DNA of 64,000 nt, taken from positions 124,001 to 188,000 of the forward strand of contig NZ_JACLAW010000005.1 of the NCBI RefSeq assembly GCF_014230315.1, in the 5' to 3' direction. Positions 7,163 through 15,674 of the stretch are shown piece after piece; positions within the stretch are counted from its first letter, which is position 1; each line of letters begins with the position of its first letter. A model generated the notes under the pieces. The model saw only the letters and a program-made list of their open reading frames with translations. It ran no database searches and was not told the origin of the DNA. The translations under genes were made by a program, and so were the position numbers. The stretch is from Novosphingobium flavum (GTDB lineage Bacteria; Pseudomonadota; Alphaproteobacteria; Sphingomonadales; Sphingomonadaceae).

Positions 7163-9379
7163 TCAATCCTTCCAGCGGCGAGCGGCGATCTTCACGGTAA
7201 CCGGCTCGCCCAGGCTCTCGGCATTCTCGCCCAGCGCGAAGGCATATTGCCCCCCCGGAAGCGACCAGCCGCCGTCACGCCAGTCCGCCAGCAGGCGCGG
7301 GTCGATCGCCATATCGACCTTGCCCTGCGCCCCGGCCGCAAGGTCCAAGCGCCGGAAGCCGACGAGGCGCACCTTGCGCTCGCCCCCGCGCGAGACGAGG
7401 TAGAGCTGCGCCACCGTGGCGCCGGGTCGCTGGCCGGTATTGGCAACGGTGAAGCTCGCGGTCCTCCCATCGGTCTTCAGGCCGGAGGCGGCGAAAGTGG
7501 TGTAGGACAGGCCATAGCCGAACGGAAACAGCGCCTTCTCGCCCTTGCGCGCGAACCAGCGGTAGCCCACGTCGGAACCTTCGATGTCGTAATCCGTCGT
7601 CAGCCTGTCGCCGGGGTGGGCCGGATCGCCGGTGAAGCTCGGCTCCACCGTGTCGCTGCCGTCCAGCTTGGGGCGCGGCAGCTGGCTCTCGTCGCGGGGG
7701 AAGGTGATCGGCAGGCGGCCCGAAGGGTTGGTCTCGCCGAACAGGACCGAGGCAATCGCCTCGCCGCCGCGCGCCCCCGGATACCACGCCTCGATCACGC
7801 CCGCGACCTTGTCCAGCCACGGCATCTTCACCGGACCGCCGGTTTCCAGCACGACGATCGTGTTGGGATTGGCGGCGGCCACGGCCTCGATCAGGTCGTC
7901 CTGCCGGTCGGGCAGCGACAGGTCGGGTACGTCGAGGCCTTCGGTCATCCACTGGGTGGCGAAAACGATGGCCACTTGTGCTTGCCGCGCCTTCTCCACC
8001 GCATCGGTGATGTAGCGGCCATCGCGGAAGGTGATCGCGGCCCCCGGCGCGCGGGCCTTGATCGCATCCTGCGGGCTGGAGCGGTGGTACTGCTGGGCGA
8101 TGAACGAGGCCCAGACCCCGGTCCCGCTGACCGCGCGCACCGCCACCGGCCCGCCTTCGCCGTGGACCTGGCTGGAACCGGCCCCCGAAAGCACGCCGCC
8201 ATCGGCATAGCCGCCGATGAGCGCGATGGACTTGGCCGTGGCAGCAAGGGGCAGGGCGCCGTTCGCGTTCTTGAGCAGCACGATGCCCTGCCGCGCGGCC
8301 TGTTCGGAAACCAGCCCGTTCGCCGCGAAGTCGATCTTGCCGCCGGGCGTCACCGGATGCTTGTCCACTCCGGTCGCATAGATCGCGGTCAGGATGCGGC
8401 GGTTCATGTCGTCCAGCCGCGCCTGCCACTGCCGGTCACCCGCCGCCTTGGCCGCCAGCCGGTCGGCGAAGAACACCGCCGGGTCGAGCTGCGCGCCGGA
8501 CTGCTGGTCGAGGCCCTTGATCGCCGCGCCAAGATCGGGAACCGCGCCCCAGTCCGACATGACGAAGCCCTTGTAGCCCCACGATTGCTTGAGCACCTTG
8601 TTGAGCAGCCAGTCGTTGGCGCAGGCCTGCTCGCCCATCACCTTGTTGTAGGCGCACATCACCGAGCCGGGCTGGCCCTGTTCGATCCCGATCTTGAAGG
8701 CCAGCAGGTCGCTTTCGCGCGCGGCACCCTCGGCAATCTTCACGTCGACATATTTGCGCGCCGTCTCCTGCCCGTTCAGGGCGAAGTGCTTGATGGTGGA
8801 GATGATGTTGTTCGACTGGACGCCCCGGATCGCCGCGCCGACCAGCATTCCCGAAAGCAGCGGGTCTTCCGACAGGTATTCGAACGTGCGGCCGTTGCGC
8901 GGATCGCGGGTCAGGTTCACCCCGCCGGCCAGCAGTACGTTGAAGCCCTTGGCCCGCGCTTCCGAACCGATCATCGCCCCGCCCGAGCGGAGGAGGTCGG
9001 GGTTCCAGCTCGCCGCCTGCGCCACGCCCGAGGGCAGGGCCGTGGCCCCGTCCTTGCGCAGCCCCATCACGTAAGATACGCCAAGGCTGGCGTCGGTTTC
9101 CTTGAGCGCGGGGATACCCAGCCGCTCGATCCCGGCGATATAGCCCGCGCCGGGCACGGCATCGGCCGGGATCGGCGGCGGGTTGCCGCCAAGGGGCAGC
9201 GGCATGATGCCGTGGGTGATCACCGTCTTTTCAGCGCTTGTCATCTGGCGAACGGTCGCCTCGGCGCGCTTTTCCGCCGCAAGATCAAGACGGGGATCGG
9301 GAGCGGCTGAGGCCAGCGCAGGCACGAGGATGCAGGCAGCACAGGTGGCAAGCGCCGCGGCGCGGATTGTGTTCGGCAT
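7163..9379 (-). CDS. Secreted GH3 beta-glucosidase-like enzyme
   Basis: 738 residues with a Sec signal peptide (MPNTIRAAALATCAACILVP, cleavage near ASA-AP), so periplasmic. The GH3 N-terminal barrel shows DPRNGRTFEYLSEDP, KHFALNGQE near 198-205 and the nucleophile in VMSDWG (Asp about 276). The (alpha/beta)6 sandwich domain follows, and a C-terminal fibronectin-III-like domain ends the protein (GYGLSYTTF then VANTGQRPGATVAQLYL). This three-domain layout is that of beta-glucosidases and beta-xylosidases of the BglX type. It is the last gene of the minus-strand sulfatase operon, 20 bases after the formylglycine-generating enzyme gene. It probably removes sugars once sulfate groups are gone. Sugar specificity cannot be read from sequence. 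Confidence 0.9.
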   Translation of the reverse strand: MPNTIRAAALATCAACILVPALASAAPDPRLDLAAEKRAEATVRQMTSAEKTVITHGIMPLPLGGNPPPIPADAVPGAGYIAGIERLGIPALKETDASLGVSYVMGLRKDGATALPSGVAQAASWNPDLLRSGGAMIGSEARAKGFNVLLAGGVNLTRDPRNGRTFEYLSEDPLLSGMLVGAAIRGVQSNNIISTIKHFALNGQETARKYVDVKIAEGAARESDLLAFKIGIEQGQPGSVMCAYNKVMGEQACANDWLLNKVLKQSWGYKGFVMSDWGAVPDLGAAIKGLDQQSGAQLDPAVFFADRLAAKAAGDRQWQARLDDMNRRILTAIYATGVDKHPVTPGGKIDFAANGLVSEQAARQGIVLLKNANGALPLAATAKSIALIGGYADGGVLSGAGSSQVHGEGGPVAVRAVSGTGVWASFIAQQYHRSSPQDAIKARAPGAAITFRDGRYITDAVEKARQAQVAIVFATQWMTEGLDVPDLSLPDRQDDLIEAVAAANPNTIVVLETGGPVKMPWLDKVAGVIEAWYPGARGGEAIASVLFGETNPSGRLPITFPRDESQLPRPKLDGSDTVEPSFTGDPAHPGDRLTTDYDIEGSDVGYRWFARKGEKALFPFGYGLSYTTFAASGLKTDGRTASFTVANTGQRPGATVAQLYLVSRGGERKVRLVGFRRLDLAAGAQGKVDMAIDPRLLADWRDGGWSLPGGQYAFALGENAESLGEPVTVKIAARRWKD

Positions 9380-9398
9380 GGTGTCCCGTCCTGTTGTT

Positions 9399-10328
9399 CT
9401 AGCCGCGCTTCACGCAGCGAAAGCCGATGTGGCTGGTCGAAGTGTCGATCATCTCGGGGTGGCGCGCGGCCGGGCGATAGCGCTGGCAGTAGTTCTCGGC
9501 GCAAAGGTGCGATCCGCCCTTGATCACCTTGCGTCCGATCCGCACTTGCGGCTGGGCCGGATCGAAGCTCTCCTTGAGCTTGCCGCCGCGCGGGTTGGCC
9601 ACCACGCAGCAGTCCGATCCCTTCTTGCGGTTCTCCTGCCACCAGTCCTGGGTCCATTCCCAGACGTTGGCGATCATGTCGTACAGCCCATATCCGTTGG
9701 CCGGATAGGTCCTGACCGGCGAGGTCCGCTCCCACCCATCGGCCAGCGTGTTGGCGAATGGGAACAGGCCCTGCCAGTAATTGGCCATCATCGCCCCGCC
9801 CGGTGCCAGTTCGTCGCCCCAGGCATAGTCCTTGCCTTCCAGCCCGCCGCGCGCGGCGAACTCCCACTCGGCCTCGGTCGGCAGGTCCTTGCCCGCCCAC
9901 CTGGCATAGGCCGCCGCGTCGCTCCACGCGATGTGGACCACCGGGTGATCCTCCAGCCCATCGAGCGAGGAATCCGGCCCATGGGGATGGCGCCAGTCCG
10001 CCCCGAAGGAGAATTCCCACCAGCGCGAGGGATCGTCGGTCCCCACCGGCACCGCACTCTTGCGGAAGACCAGCGATCCGGCCCGGTCCATCCCCGGCAG
10101 CATTCCGGGATAGTCCTTCGGATCGGGCGCAATCTCGGCCACGGTCACGTGCCCGGTCGCCGCCACGAAGGCGGCGAACTGGCGGTTGGTCACCGGCGTC
10201 TCGTCGATCCAGAAGCCGGCCACCTTGACCCGGGCGAGGGGGGCCTCCTCGGGATAGAAGGCGAGCGAACCCATCGTGAACTCGCCGCCGGCTATCCAGC
10301 GCATGCCGGGTTGGTCAGGCTGGCTCAT
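9399..10328 (-). CDS. Formylglycine-generating enzyme (sulfatase-modifying factor)
   Basis: 309 residues with no signal peptide. The enzyme oxidises the active-site Cys of type I sulfatases to formylglycine, before export. The fold hallmarks are all present: an N-terminal IAGGEFTMGS, DETPVTNRQFAAFV near 42-55, LPTEAEWEFAARGG near 149-162, NVWEWTQDWW near 221-230 and a C-terminal GFRC. The two copper-binding catalytic cysteines of this family appear as LCAENYC (about Cys276 and Cys281), matching the spacing of the human pair. The gene start overlaps the stop of a sulfatase by four bases. All five sulfatases in the window have the Cys-type motif that needs this activation, so one enzyme probably serves them all. 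Confidence 0.93.
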   Translation of the reverse strand: MSQPDQPGMRWIAGGEFTMGSLAFYPEEAPLARVKVAGFWIDETPVTNRQFAAFVAATGHVTVAEIAPDPKDYPGMLPGMDRAGSLVFRKSAVPVGTDDPSRWWEFSFGADWRHPHGPDSSLDGLEDHPVVHIAWSDAAAYARWAGKDLPTEAEWEFAARGGLEGKDYAWGDELAPGGAMMANYWQGLFPFANTLADGWERTSPVRTYPANGYGLYDMIANVWEWTQDWWQENRKKGSDCCVVANPRGGKLKESFDPAQPQVRIGRKVIKGGSHLCAENYCQRYRPAARHPEMIDTSTSHIGFRCVKRG

Positions 10329-12055
10329 TTGCCGGGCGCAGCTCCCTCTTGGGCGGGCACGACATTGCTGCCCTGGCCCAGCACCGGCGCATTGATCAGT
10401 GATCGGCCCGCGGCGTGAGCTTCGTTCTTGGCCCGGCTGTCAGGGCGAAGATCGTCAAGCCGGTCGGCCCGGTTGGGTTCCACCAGCCAGTCGTCGGGGA
10501 AGGGCGCCGCGCCCGTCCCGGCGCGATTGCGCCGCACGATCCCGCGCGAATCCCGCTCGGTATAGGGGATCACGTGGCGGCCGTTGCGGTCGGCCAGCTG
10601 GGCATAGAGCGCCTTGCGCAGCTCGACCTTGCTCTCCACGTAGGCCGGATCGTCGATCAGGTTGCGCATCTCGTCCGGGTCTTTCGACAGGTCGTAAAGC
10701 TCGTCGCGGTCGTAGATGCCATAATACTGGATATACTTGAGATTCCCGCGCCGGATCGCAAAGGTGCCGGGCGTCATCGGGAAACTCCATTCCCAGTAAT
10801 ATTCATAGATGAAGTCCGGCGCTTTCCAGTCCGCCGCCTTCACCGTTCCGTTGATCAGCGGCCAGGCGCTCTTGCCCTCGAACTGCGGCGGGCGCGGCGC
10901 GCCGGCCATGTCGAGGAAGGTCGGGGCATAGTCCAGCACCCGCAGCAGCCCGGTGTTGACCGTGCCAGCCGGAACCGTGCCCGGCTCGTACATCACCATC
11001 GGCACCCGCACCGACGGCTCATAGGCGGTGCGCTTGTCGATCAGGCCATGGTCGCCGATCTGGAAGCCGTTGTCGGCGGTGAACACGACCAGCGTGTCCT
11101 TCTCCATGTTGTTCTTCTTCAGCCAGGCCATGATCCGGCCCACGCTGTCGTCCACCGCCGAAAGGGTGGCGTAGTAGTAGCGCAGGTACTCGGTCATCTT
11201 CATGTCGGAATTGTAGAAGAAGTCGATGCCGTGCCAGGTGTTGCGCTGGTTGAAGACCCACATCGGCTTACCCGCGTAGTTCTCCGGCGTATTCGCGGCG
11301 CTGGCGGGAATCCTGAAATCCACCCCGTCGTACTGATGGGCATAGCGCGGCGGCGGCAGCGGGTCGGAATGGACTGCCTTGTGGCTGAGGTAGAGGAAGA
11401 AGGGCTTCTTCGCATCGCGCTCCTTGTCCAGCCAGTTCAGCGCATAGTCGGTCAGCTCGTCGGTGATGTAGCCCTTCTGCGGCACTTCCTTGCCGTCGAC
11501 GTTGAGCTGGTTGACCTTGCCCGCCGCGATCGCCGCCGGGGGCAGGTCGGTCGTTGGATAGTAGTGGCCCTGCCCCTTGAAGCTGATCCACTTGTCGAAG
11601 CCGGGGCGGGGGGCATCGGTGTCGTTGCCCATGTGCCACTTGCCCATGAAGGCGGTCTGGTAACCGGCCTGCTGGAGATAGCGCGGGAAGAAGGTCAGCC
11701 CTTCTTCCGACGAATTGTTGTTGTCGACGATGCCGTGGTTGCGCGCGGTCATCCCGGTCAGGATCGTCGCCCGGCTGGGGGAGCAGAGCGAGGAGGTGGT
11801 GACGGTGTTGGGGAAGTAGGTCCCTCCCTTGGCCAGCTTGTCGATGTTGGGAGTCTTGAGGCCGGGCTGGAGGAAGCCCATCCCGTCGAAGCGCAGGTCG
11901 TCAAGCAGGATGAAGATGACATTGCGGGGCCGTTGCAGCGGCGTTGCAGTGCCGTTGTATTCCGGCTTGGCGGGCTTGTCGGCGGCGGCCAAAGGCTGGC
12001 CGAGCGCGGCGATGACGGCAGCTCCGGCGAGCGCGATCTGGCGAATGGCGGGCAT
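10325..12055 (-). CDS. Secreted type I sulfatase (CSPSR)
   Basis: Hydrolyses a sulfate ester in the periplasm. Metal ligands appear in FILLDDLRFD, and the formylglycine motif CSPSRATILTG has its Cys at about 91. Later come GKWHMGND and FTADNGFQIGDHGL, the usual sulfatase landmarks. The start at 12055 is preferred over an ATG at 12079 because AAAAGGAAC precedes it at good spacing, the signal peptide (MPAIRQIALAGAAVIAALGQ) then begins correctly, and the upstream gene ends at 12072. About 576 residues. The C-terminal DDWLVEPNRADRLDDLRPDS stretch is typical of heparan- and N-acetylglucosamine-type sulfatase relatives, but specificity is not assignable. Fourth of four sulfatases in the operon. Confidence 0.9.
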   Translation of the reverse strand: MPAIRQIALAGAAVIAALGQPLAAADKPAKPEYNGTATPLQRPRNVIFILLDDLRFDGMGFLQPGLKTPNIDKLAKGGTYFPNTVTTSSLCSPSRATILTGMTARNHGIVDNNNSSEEGLTFFPRYLQQAGYQTAFMGKWHMGNDTDAPRPGFDKWISFKGQGHYYPTTDLPPAAIAAGKVNQLNVDGKEVPQKGYITDELTDYALNWLDKERDAKKPFFLYLSHKAVHSDPLPPPRYAHQYDGVDFRIPASAANTPENYAGKPMWVFNQRNTWHGIDFFYNSDMKMTEYLRYYYATLSAVDDSVGRIMAWLKKNNMEKDTLVVFTADNGFQIGDHGLIDKRTAYEPSVRVPMVMYEPGTVPAGTVNTGLLRVLDYAPTFLDMAGAPRPPQFEGKSAWPLINGTVKAADWKAPDFIYEYYWEWSFPMTPGTFAIRRGNLKYIQYYGIYDRDELYDLSKDPDEMRNLIDDPAYVESKVELRKALYAQLADRNGRHVIPYTERDSRGIVRRNRAGTGAAPFPDDWLVEPNRADRLDDLRPDSRAKNEAHAAGRSLINAPVLGQGSNVVPAQEGAAPGK

Positions 12056-12071
12056 GGTAGTTCCTTTTATT

Positions 12072-13985
12072 TCAGCCATTTATCCGGCCAACGCTGCGCA
12101 TCAGGCCTTCATAGTCGAAGATCGGCTTGCGCGGATCGTAAGTCCCCTCAAGCTGCTGGATCGCATAGTTCGCCGCATTGGGCAGATACTCGTTCAGTAC
12201 CGTTGCAGCGGCCCGCAGCGCAGGAAGCGCGGGCCTTGCAAGCGGACCAAGACGGGTCAGCGCATTCAGCGCCTGCAGGCGAACCGGGATCGGCTGGCTG
12301 CCGCTTTCTAGCAGGGCGGCAAGGACGGAAACGCTTTCCTCGCTGCGCCCAAGCCCCGCCAATGCCTCGGCCGCGACCACGCGGACCGGGCCCGAAGGAT
12401 CGCTCCGCATCAGGCCGGCCAGCTGCCCGGCGGCAGGCGCGGCGGCCTTGTCCAGCATGAGCAGGCCGAGGGCCCCCCAGTAGCGGATCACCTCGTTGCG
12501 GTCGGCCAGCGAAGCCCGGAAAAGCGCCAGTTTTCGCGGGTCACGCCGCGCCGCGGCCTGACCCAGCGCCATCGCGCGGCGCAGCGGATAGACCCCCTTG
12601 GCGCGGCTGGGAACATAGCCCTCCAGCGGCGAGCTTTCGGGGATGAAGCCGTTGTCGTTCACCCGCAGCATCTCCGCATCCAGCGCCGCGCGCATGGCGG
12701 CGATGCGGGGCGCGAGGGCAGCGTCTGCGATGCGGTTGTCAATGCCGTCAGGATCGGCCTTGAGGTCGTAGAATTCCTCGTAGGAACGTGGCTCGAACGC
12801 GCGTCTTTGTACTGCGTTCAGCTTGCCGGCGCGGTGAAGTTCGTCCCAGTTCTGGTAGCTCTTCATCAGCCAGGAAAAGCCCTGGTTCTGCACTAGCGGC
12901 AGGAAGGGCATGTAGTTGCGGATGTAGCGATAGCGCCCGTCGGTGACGGTGCGCACGAAATCATAGCGCTCGTCCATCCGGTTGCGCATCCCGAAGGCAT
13001 AGCGCTGCGGTCCTGTGGCGCCGGCGCCGGCGAGCGCCTTGCCCTGCATGGCGGCCGGAATCGGCGCCCCGGCGAGCGAAAGCACCGTGGGGGCAAGATC
13101 GACGTAGCTGACCGGCGCCTCGATGGCGGAGCCCATCGAGGCCGGGGCGAGGTGAGCCCACTTTGGCGGGAAATGGACCACCATGCCGCAGCGCAGGCCC
13201 TCGTCCGTGCAATAGCGCTTCGAGCGGGGCAGCACGCCGCCATTGTCGGAATAGTAGAACACGATGGTGTCGTCGGCGAGGCCGGCGGCCTCCAGTTCGG
13301 CCAGCCGCGCGCCGATTTCGCCGTCCATCCGCTCCATCAGGTTGTAATAGCTGGCATAGTCCCGGCGGATTTCCGGCGTGTCGGGCAAATAGGCCGGAAC
13401 GCGCACGTCCTCTGGTTTCACCTTGCCTTCGGTGACGACGAACATACGGCTTTCATGGGTGGTTTCGGTGTTGAACACGGCCATGAATGGCTTGCCCGCC
13501 GGGCGGTTCTTGTAGTGGGCCGCCTTGCCGCTGTCGTCCCAGACCCGCTTGGGATCGACGTCGCAGTTGTAGTCGGTCTTGGCGTTGTTGGTGCAGTAGT
13601 AGCCCGCCTTGCGCATCTCTTCGGGATAGGTCGGGAGAATGCCGAAGGCCTTGGCATTGGCGCGCATGTGGTTGGCGGGCGCGGCGGATTGGGAGTGGAC
13701 TCCGGTCAGGATGGTGAAGCGCGTCGGCGCGCAGACCGGGGCGTTGGAATAGACGTTGCGGTAAAGAATTCCGCGCTTGGCCAGGGCGTCGATGTTCGGC
13801 GTATGGGCGATCCTGTCGCCATAGGCGCCGATGTAGGGATTGTTGTCCTCGCTCACCAGCCAGAGGATGTTCGGACGTTCCCTCGCCGTGGCGGCGCGGG
13901 CGGCCACGGACTGCGCGGCAGCCAGCCCGGCCATGCCGGAAAGCACGGTGCGGCGGGAAAGCCCGGAACGGGAACGATCGGTCAT
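12072..13985 (-). CDS. Tat-exported sulfatase with CAPTR motif and C-terminal repeat region
   Basis: 637 residues with a twin-arginine signal (LSRRTVLSGMAGLAAAQ). The formylglycine motif is CAPTR (Cys about 85), with Thr in place of the common Ser. The usual DD metal motif is written VSEDNNPYIGAYGD, a form I associate with bacterial heparan N-sulfatase-like proteins. The region from about 480 to 610 is alanine- and leucine-rich with repeated short helices (LFRASLADRNEVIRYWGALG; SDPSGPVRVVAAEALAGLG), resembling HEAT-like repeats appended to the sulfatase. The repeat tail may bind substrate or a partner. Next to a 68-base gap from the upstream sulfatase and 16 bases before the next, so part of the same operon. 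Confidence 0.87.
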   Translation of the reverse strand: MTDRSRSGLSRRTVLSGMAGLAAAQSVAARAATARERPNILWLVSEDNNPYIGAYGDRIAHTPNIDALAKRGILYRNVYSNAPVCAPTRFTILTGVHSQSAAPANHMRANAKAFGILPTYPEEMRKAGYYCTNNAKTDYNCDVDPKRVWDDSGKAAHYKNRPAGKPFMAVFNTETTHESRMFVVTEGKVKPEDVRVPAYLPDTPEIRRDYASYYNLMERMDGEIGARLAELEAAGLADDTIVFYYSDNGGVLPRSKRYCTDEGLRCGMVVHFPPKWAHLAPASMGSAIEAPVSYVDLAPTVLSLAGAPIPAAMQGKALAGAGATGPQRYAFGMRNRMDERYDFVRTVTDGRYRYIRNYMPFLPLVQNQGFSWLMKSYQNWDELHRAGKLNAVQRRAFEPRSYEEFYDLKADPDGIDNRIADAALAPRIAAMRAALDAEMLRVNDNGFIPESSPLEGYVPSRAKGVYPLRRAMALGQAAARRDPRKLALFRASLADRNEVIRYWGALGLLMLDKAAAPAAGQLAGLMRSDPSGPVRVVAAEALAGLGRSEESVSVLAALLESGSQPIPVRLQALNALTRLGPLARPALPALRAAATVLNEYLPNAANYAIQQLEGTYDPRKPIFDYEGLMRSVGRING

Positions 13986-14053
13986 TGTCTTCTCCTCCCG
14001 CGCCCGTTCGCCGTCTGGCGCTCCGGGCCGGTCATCCTTGGTCGATGCGAGGC

Positions 14054-15658
14054 TCAGGGATCGAGCCGTTCGCAGGCTTTCAGGCCGCCGCCACCTTCGC
14101 CGCCGCCTGCGGCCGGAGCAGCCCCGCCGGCCGGCCGCGCGGCGCCGGGAAAACCGGCGAGGCAGGCATGGACCGGGTCGTAGTTCAGCGGCGGAGTGCG
14201 CCTCTCAACCGGCCCCTTGGGCAACTTGGCCTTCAGTTCGGCAACCACGCTGGCGTAGCGCGGATCTGCGGCAAGGTTGCTGTGCTCCTTCGGATCGGCG
14301 TCGTGGTCGTAGAGCTCCGCGCCCAACCGGCCTTCTTCCCATTCGGTATAGCGCCAGCGTTCGGTCCGCACGCTGCGGCCGCCGCGGATCTGGGTCAGCG
14401 CCGCGTGATCCCACTTGGCCGCGGGCTGCCTCAGCAGCGGCACGAGGCTGCGCCCTTCGTTGCGCTGGTAATGGGGCAGTCCCGCCAGTTCGGTCAGCGT
14501 CGGGTAGAGGTCGAGCATCTCGACCGTGCGCGGGGAGCGGGCATTGGCGGCGGTCACGCCCGGCGCGCGGATGATCAGCGGCACGCGGTCGGCTTCGTCC
14601 CACAGGATATTCTTCATCCATTGCCCGTGTTCGCCCAGCAGGTAGCCGTGGTCGCTGGTGAACACCACGACCGTGTCCTTGTCCCGCCCCAGCCGCTTCA
14701 GTTCGGCCAGAACCCGGCCGACCTGCGCGTCCATGAAGCTGGTGGAGGCCGAATAGGCGCGGACGATCTCCTGCTGCTGGCGGGCGCTCATCCCGAAATT
14801 GTCGGGCTTCCACGCCTTGGTATAGTCGGGCACCGCGGCGAGCGAGGCTGGTGTTTCGGCCGCGATCTTCATTTTCCCGACGGGGTAGGGCGCGAAGTAT
14901 TTCTTCGGCGCAACCAGCGGCACGTGCGGGCGATAGAAGCCCACCGCGATGAAGAACGGGCGGTCCTTGCCCGCATTGGCGCGCAGCATGTCGATCGCGG
15001 CTGAGGCGACCTTGCCGTCGGTCTGTTCGGCGTCGGCGCCGTCGTCGTCGAGCCAGGCCATGGCCGAACCATAGGGAATGCCTGGCGTGTTGTTCTTGAG
15101 CTTGCCGTCCTCGGCATCCCGGTCGCGCCCGCGCGGGTTGACCACGGTGGTCCACGATGGCGGATCGTCGGGCCCGCCGGTGCCGATGTCATTCGGCACG
15201 CCTTGATGGAAGATCTTGCCGATCCGCCCGGTGAAATAGCCGTTGGTGCGGAAATATTCGGGCAGGGTCCGGATATCCGGCAGGGCGCGCCGGAACGGGG
15301 TGTTGAGATCCATCACCCGCGTTGTATCCGGCCGGGTTCCGGTGAGGAACGAGGCGCGGCTCGGCCCGCACCAGGGAAACTGGGTATAGGCGCGCTGGAA
15401 CTGCACGCCGCTGCGGGCGAAGGCATCGATGTTGGGCGTGCGCACCGGCGCACCATATGTGCCAAGGCGCGGCGCCAGGTCGTCCGCGATGATAAGCAGC
15501 ACGTTGCGAGGGCGCTGCTGCTGCGGTTCGGGGGCGGGGTGGGCGGAAGAGGGCGGGACGGCCTCGCCCGCCAGTGCCGGAGTCAAGGGTGCGGCCAGCG
15601 CCAGCGCGAGGCCAGCGGCGACGGTGGCCGAGCGGAGGTAGGGACGGATGCTGGTCAT
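14054..15658 (-). CDS. Secreted iduronate-2-sulfatase-like sulfatase (CGPSR)
   Basis: About 535 residues from the ATG at 15658. A longer in-frame ATG at 15763 would bury the signal peptide (MTSIRPYLRSATVAAGLALA) and overlap the preceding gene. Metal-ligand motif LLIIADDLAPRLGTYG, formylglycine motif CGPSR (Cys about 97). The segment FTSDHGYLLGEHGQWMKN and then WDEADRVPLIIRAPG is characteristic of iduronate-2-sulfatase relatives. A low-complexity Gly/Ala/Pro tail is present at the C-terminus. Periplasmic desulfation is predicted; family resemblance does not prove a glycosaminoglycan substrate. Confidence 0.88.
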   Translation of the reverse strand: MTSIRPYLRSATVAAGLALALAAPLTPALAGEAVPPSSAHPAPEPQQQRPRNVLLIIADDLAPRLGTYGAPVRTPNIDAFARSGVQFQRAYTQFPWCGPSRASFLTGTRPDTTRVMDLNTPFRRALPDIRTLPEYFRTNGYFTGRIGKIFHQGVPNDIGTGGPDDPPSWTTVVNPRGRDRDAEDGKLKNNTPGIPYGSAMAWLDDDGADAEQTDGKVASAAIDMLRANAGKDRPFFIAVGFYRPHVPLVAPKKYFAPYPVGKMKIAAETPASLAAVPDYTKAWKPDNFGMSARQQQEIVRAYSASTSFMDAQVGRVLAELKRLGRDKDTVVVFTSDHGYLLGEHGQWMKNILWDEADRVPLIIRAPGVTAANARSPRTVEMLDLYPTLTELAGLPHYQRNEGRSLVPLLRQPAAKWDHAALTQIRGGRSVRTERWRYTEWEEGRLGAELYDHDADPKEHSNLAADPRYASVVAELKAKLPKGPVERRTPPLNYDPVHACLAGFPGAARPAGGAAPAAGGGEGGGGLKACERLDP

Positions 15659-15674
15659 GATCGGGTCGCTCCGC

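Noticed and set aside
7127..9310. Plus-strand frame of 727 codons opposite the secreted GH3 gene
   Set aside because: Mirror of GH3 codon use; no recognisable motif, and it begins inside the palindrome/metE promoter region.
10415..12460. Plus-strand frame of 681 codons opposite two sulfatases
   Set aside because: Translation is a repeated-codon shadow; the sulfatase frames have the CSPSR motif and signal peptides.
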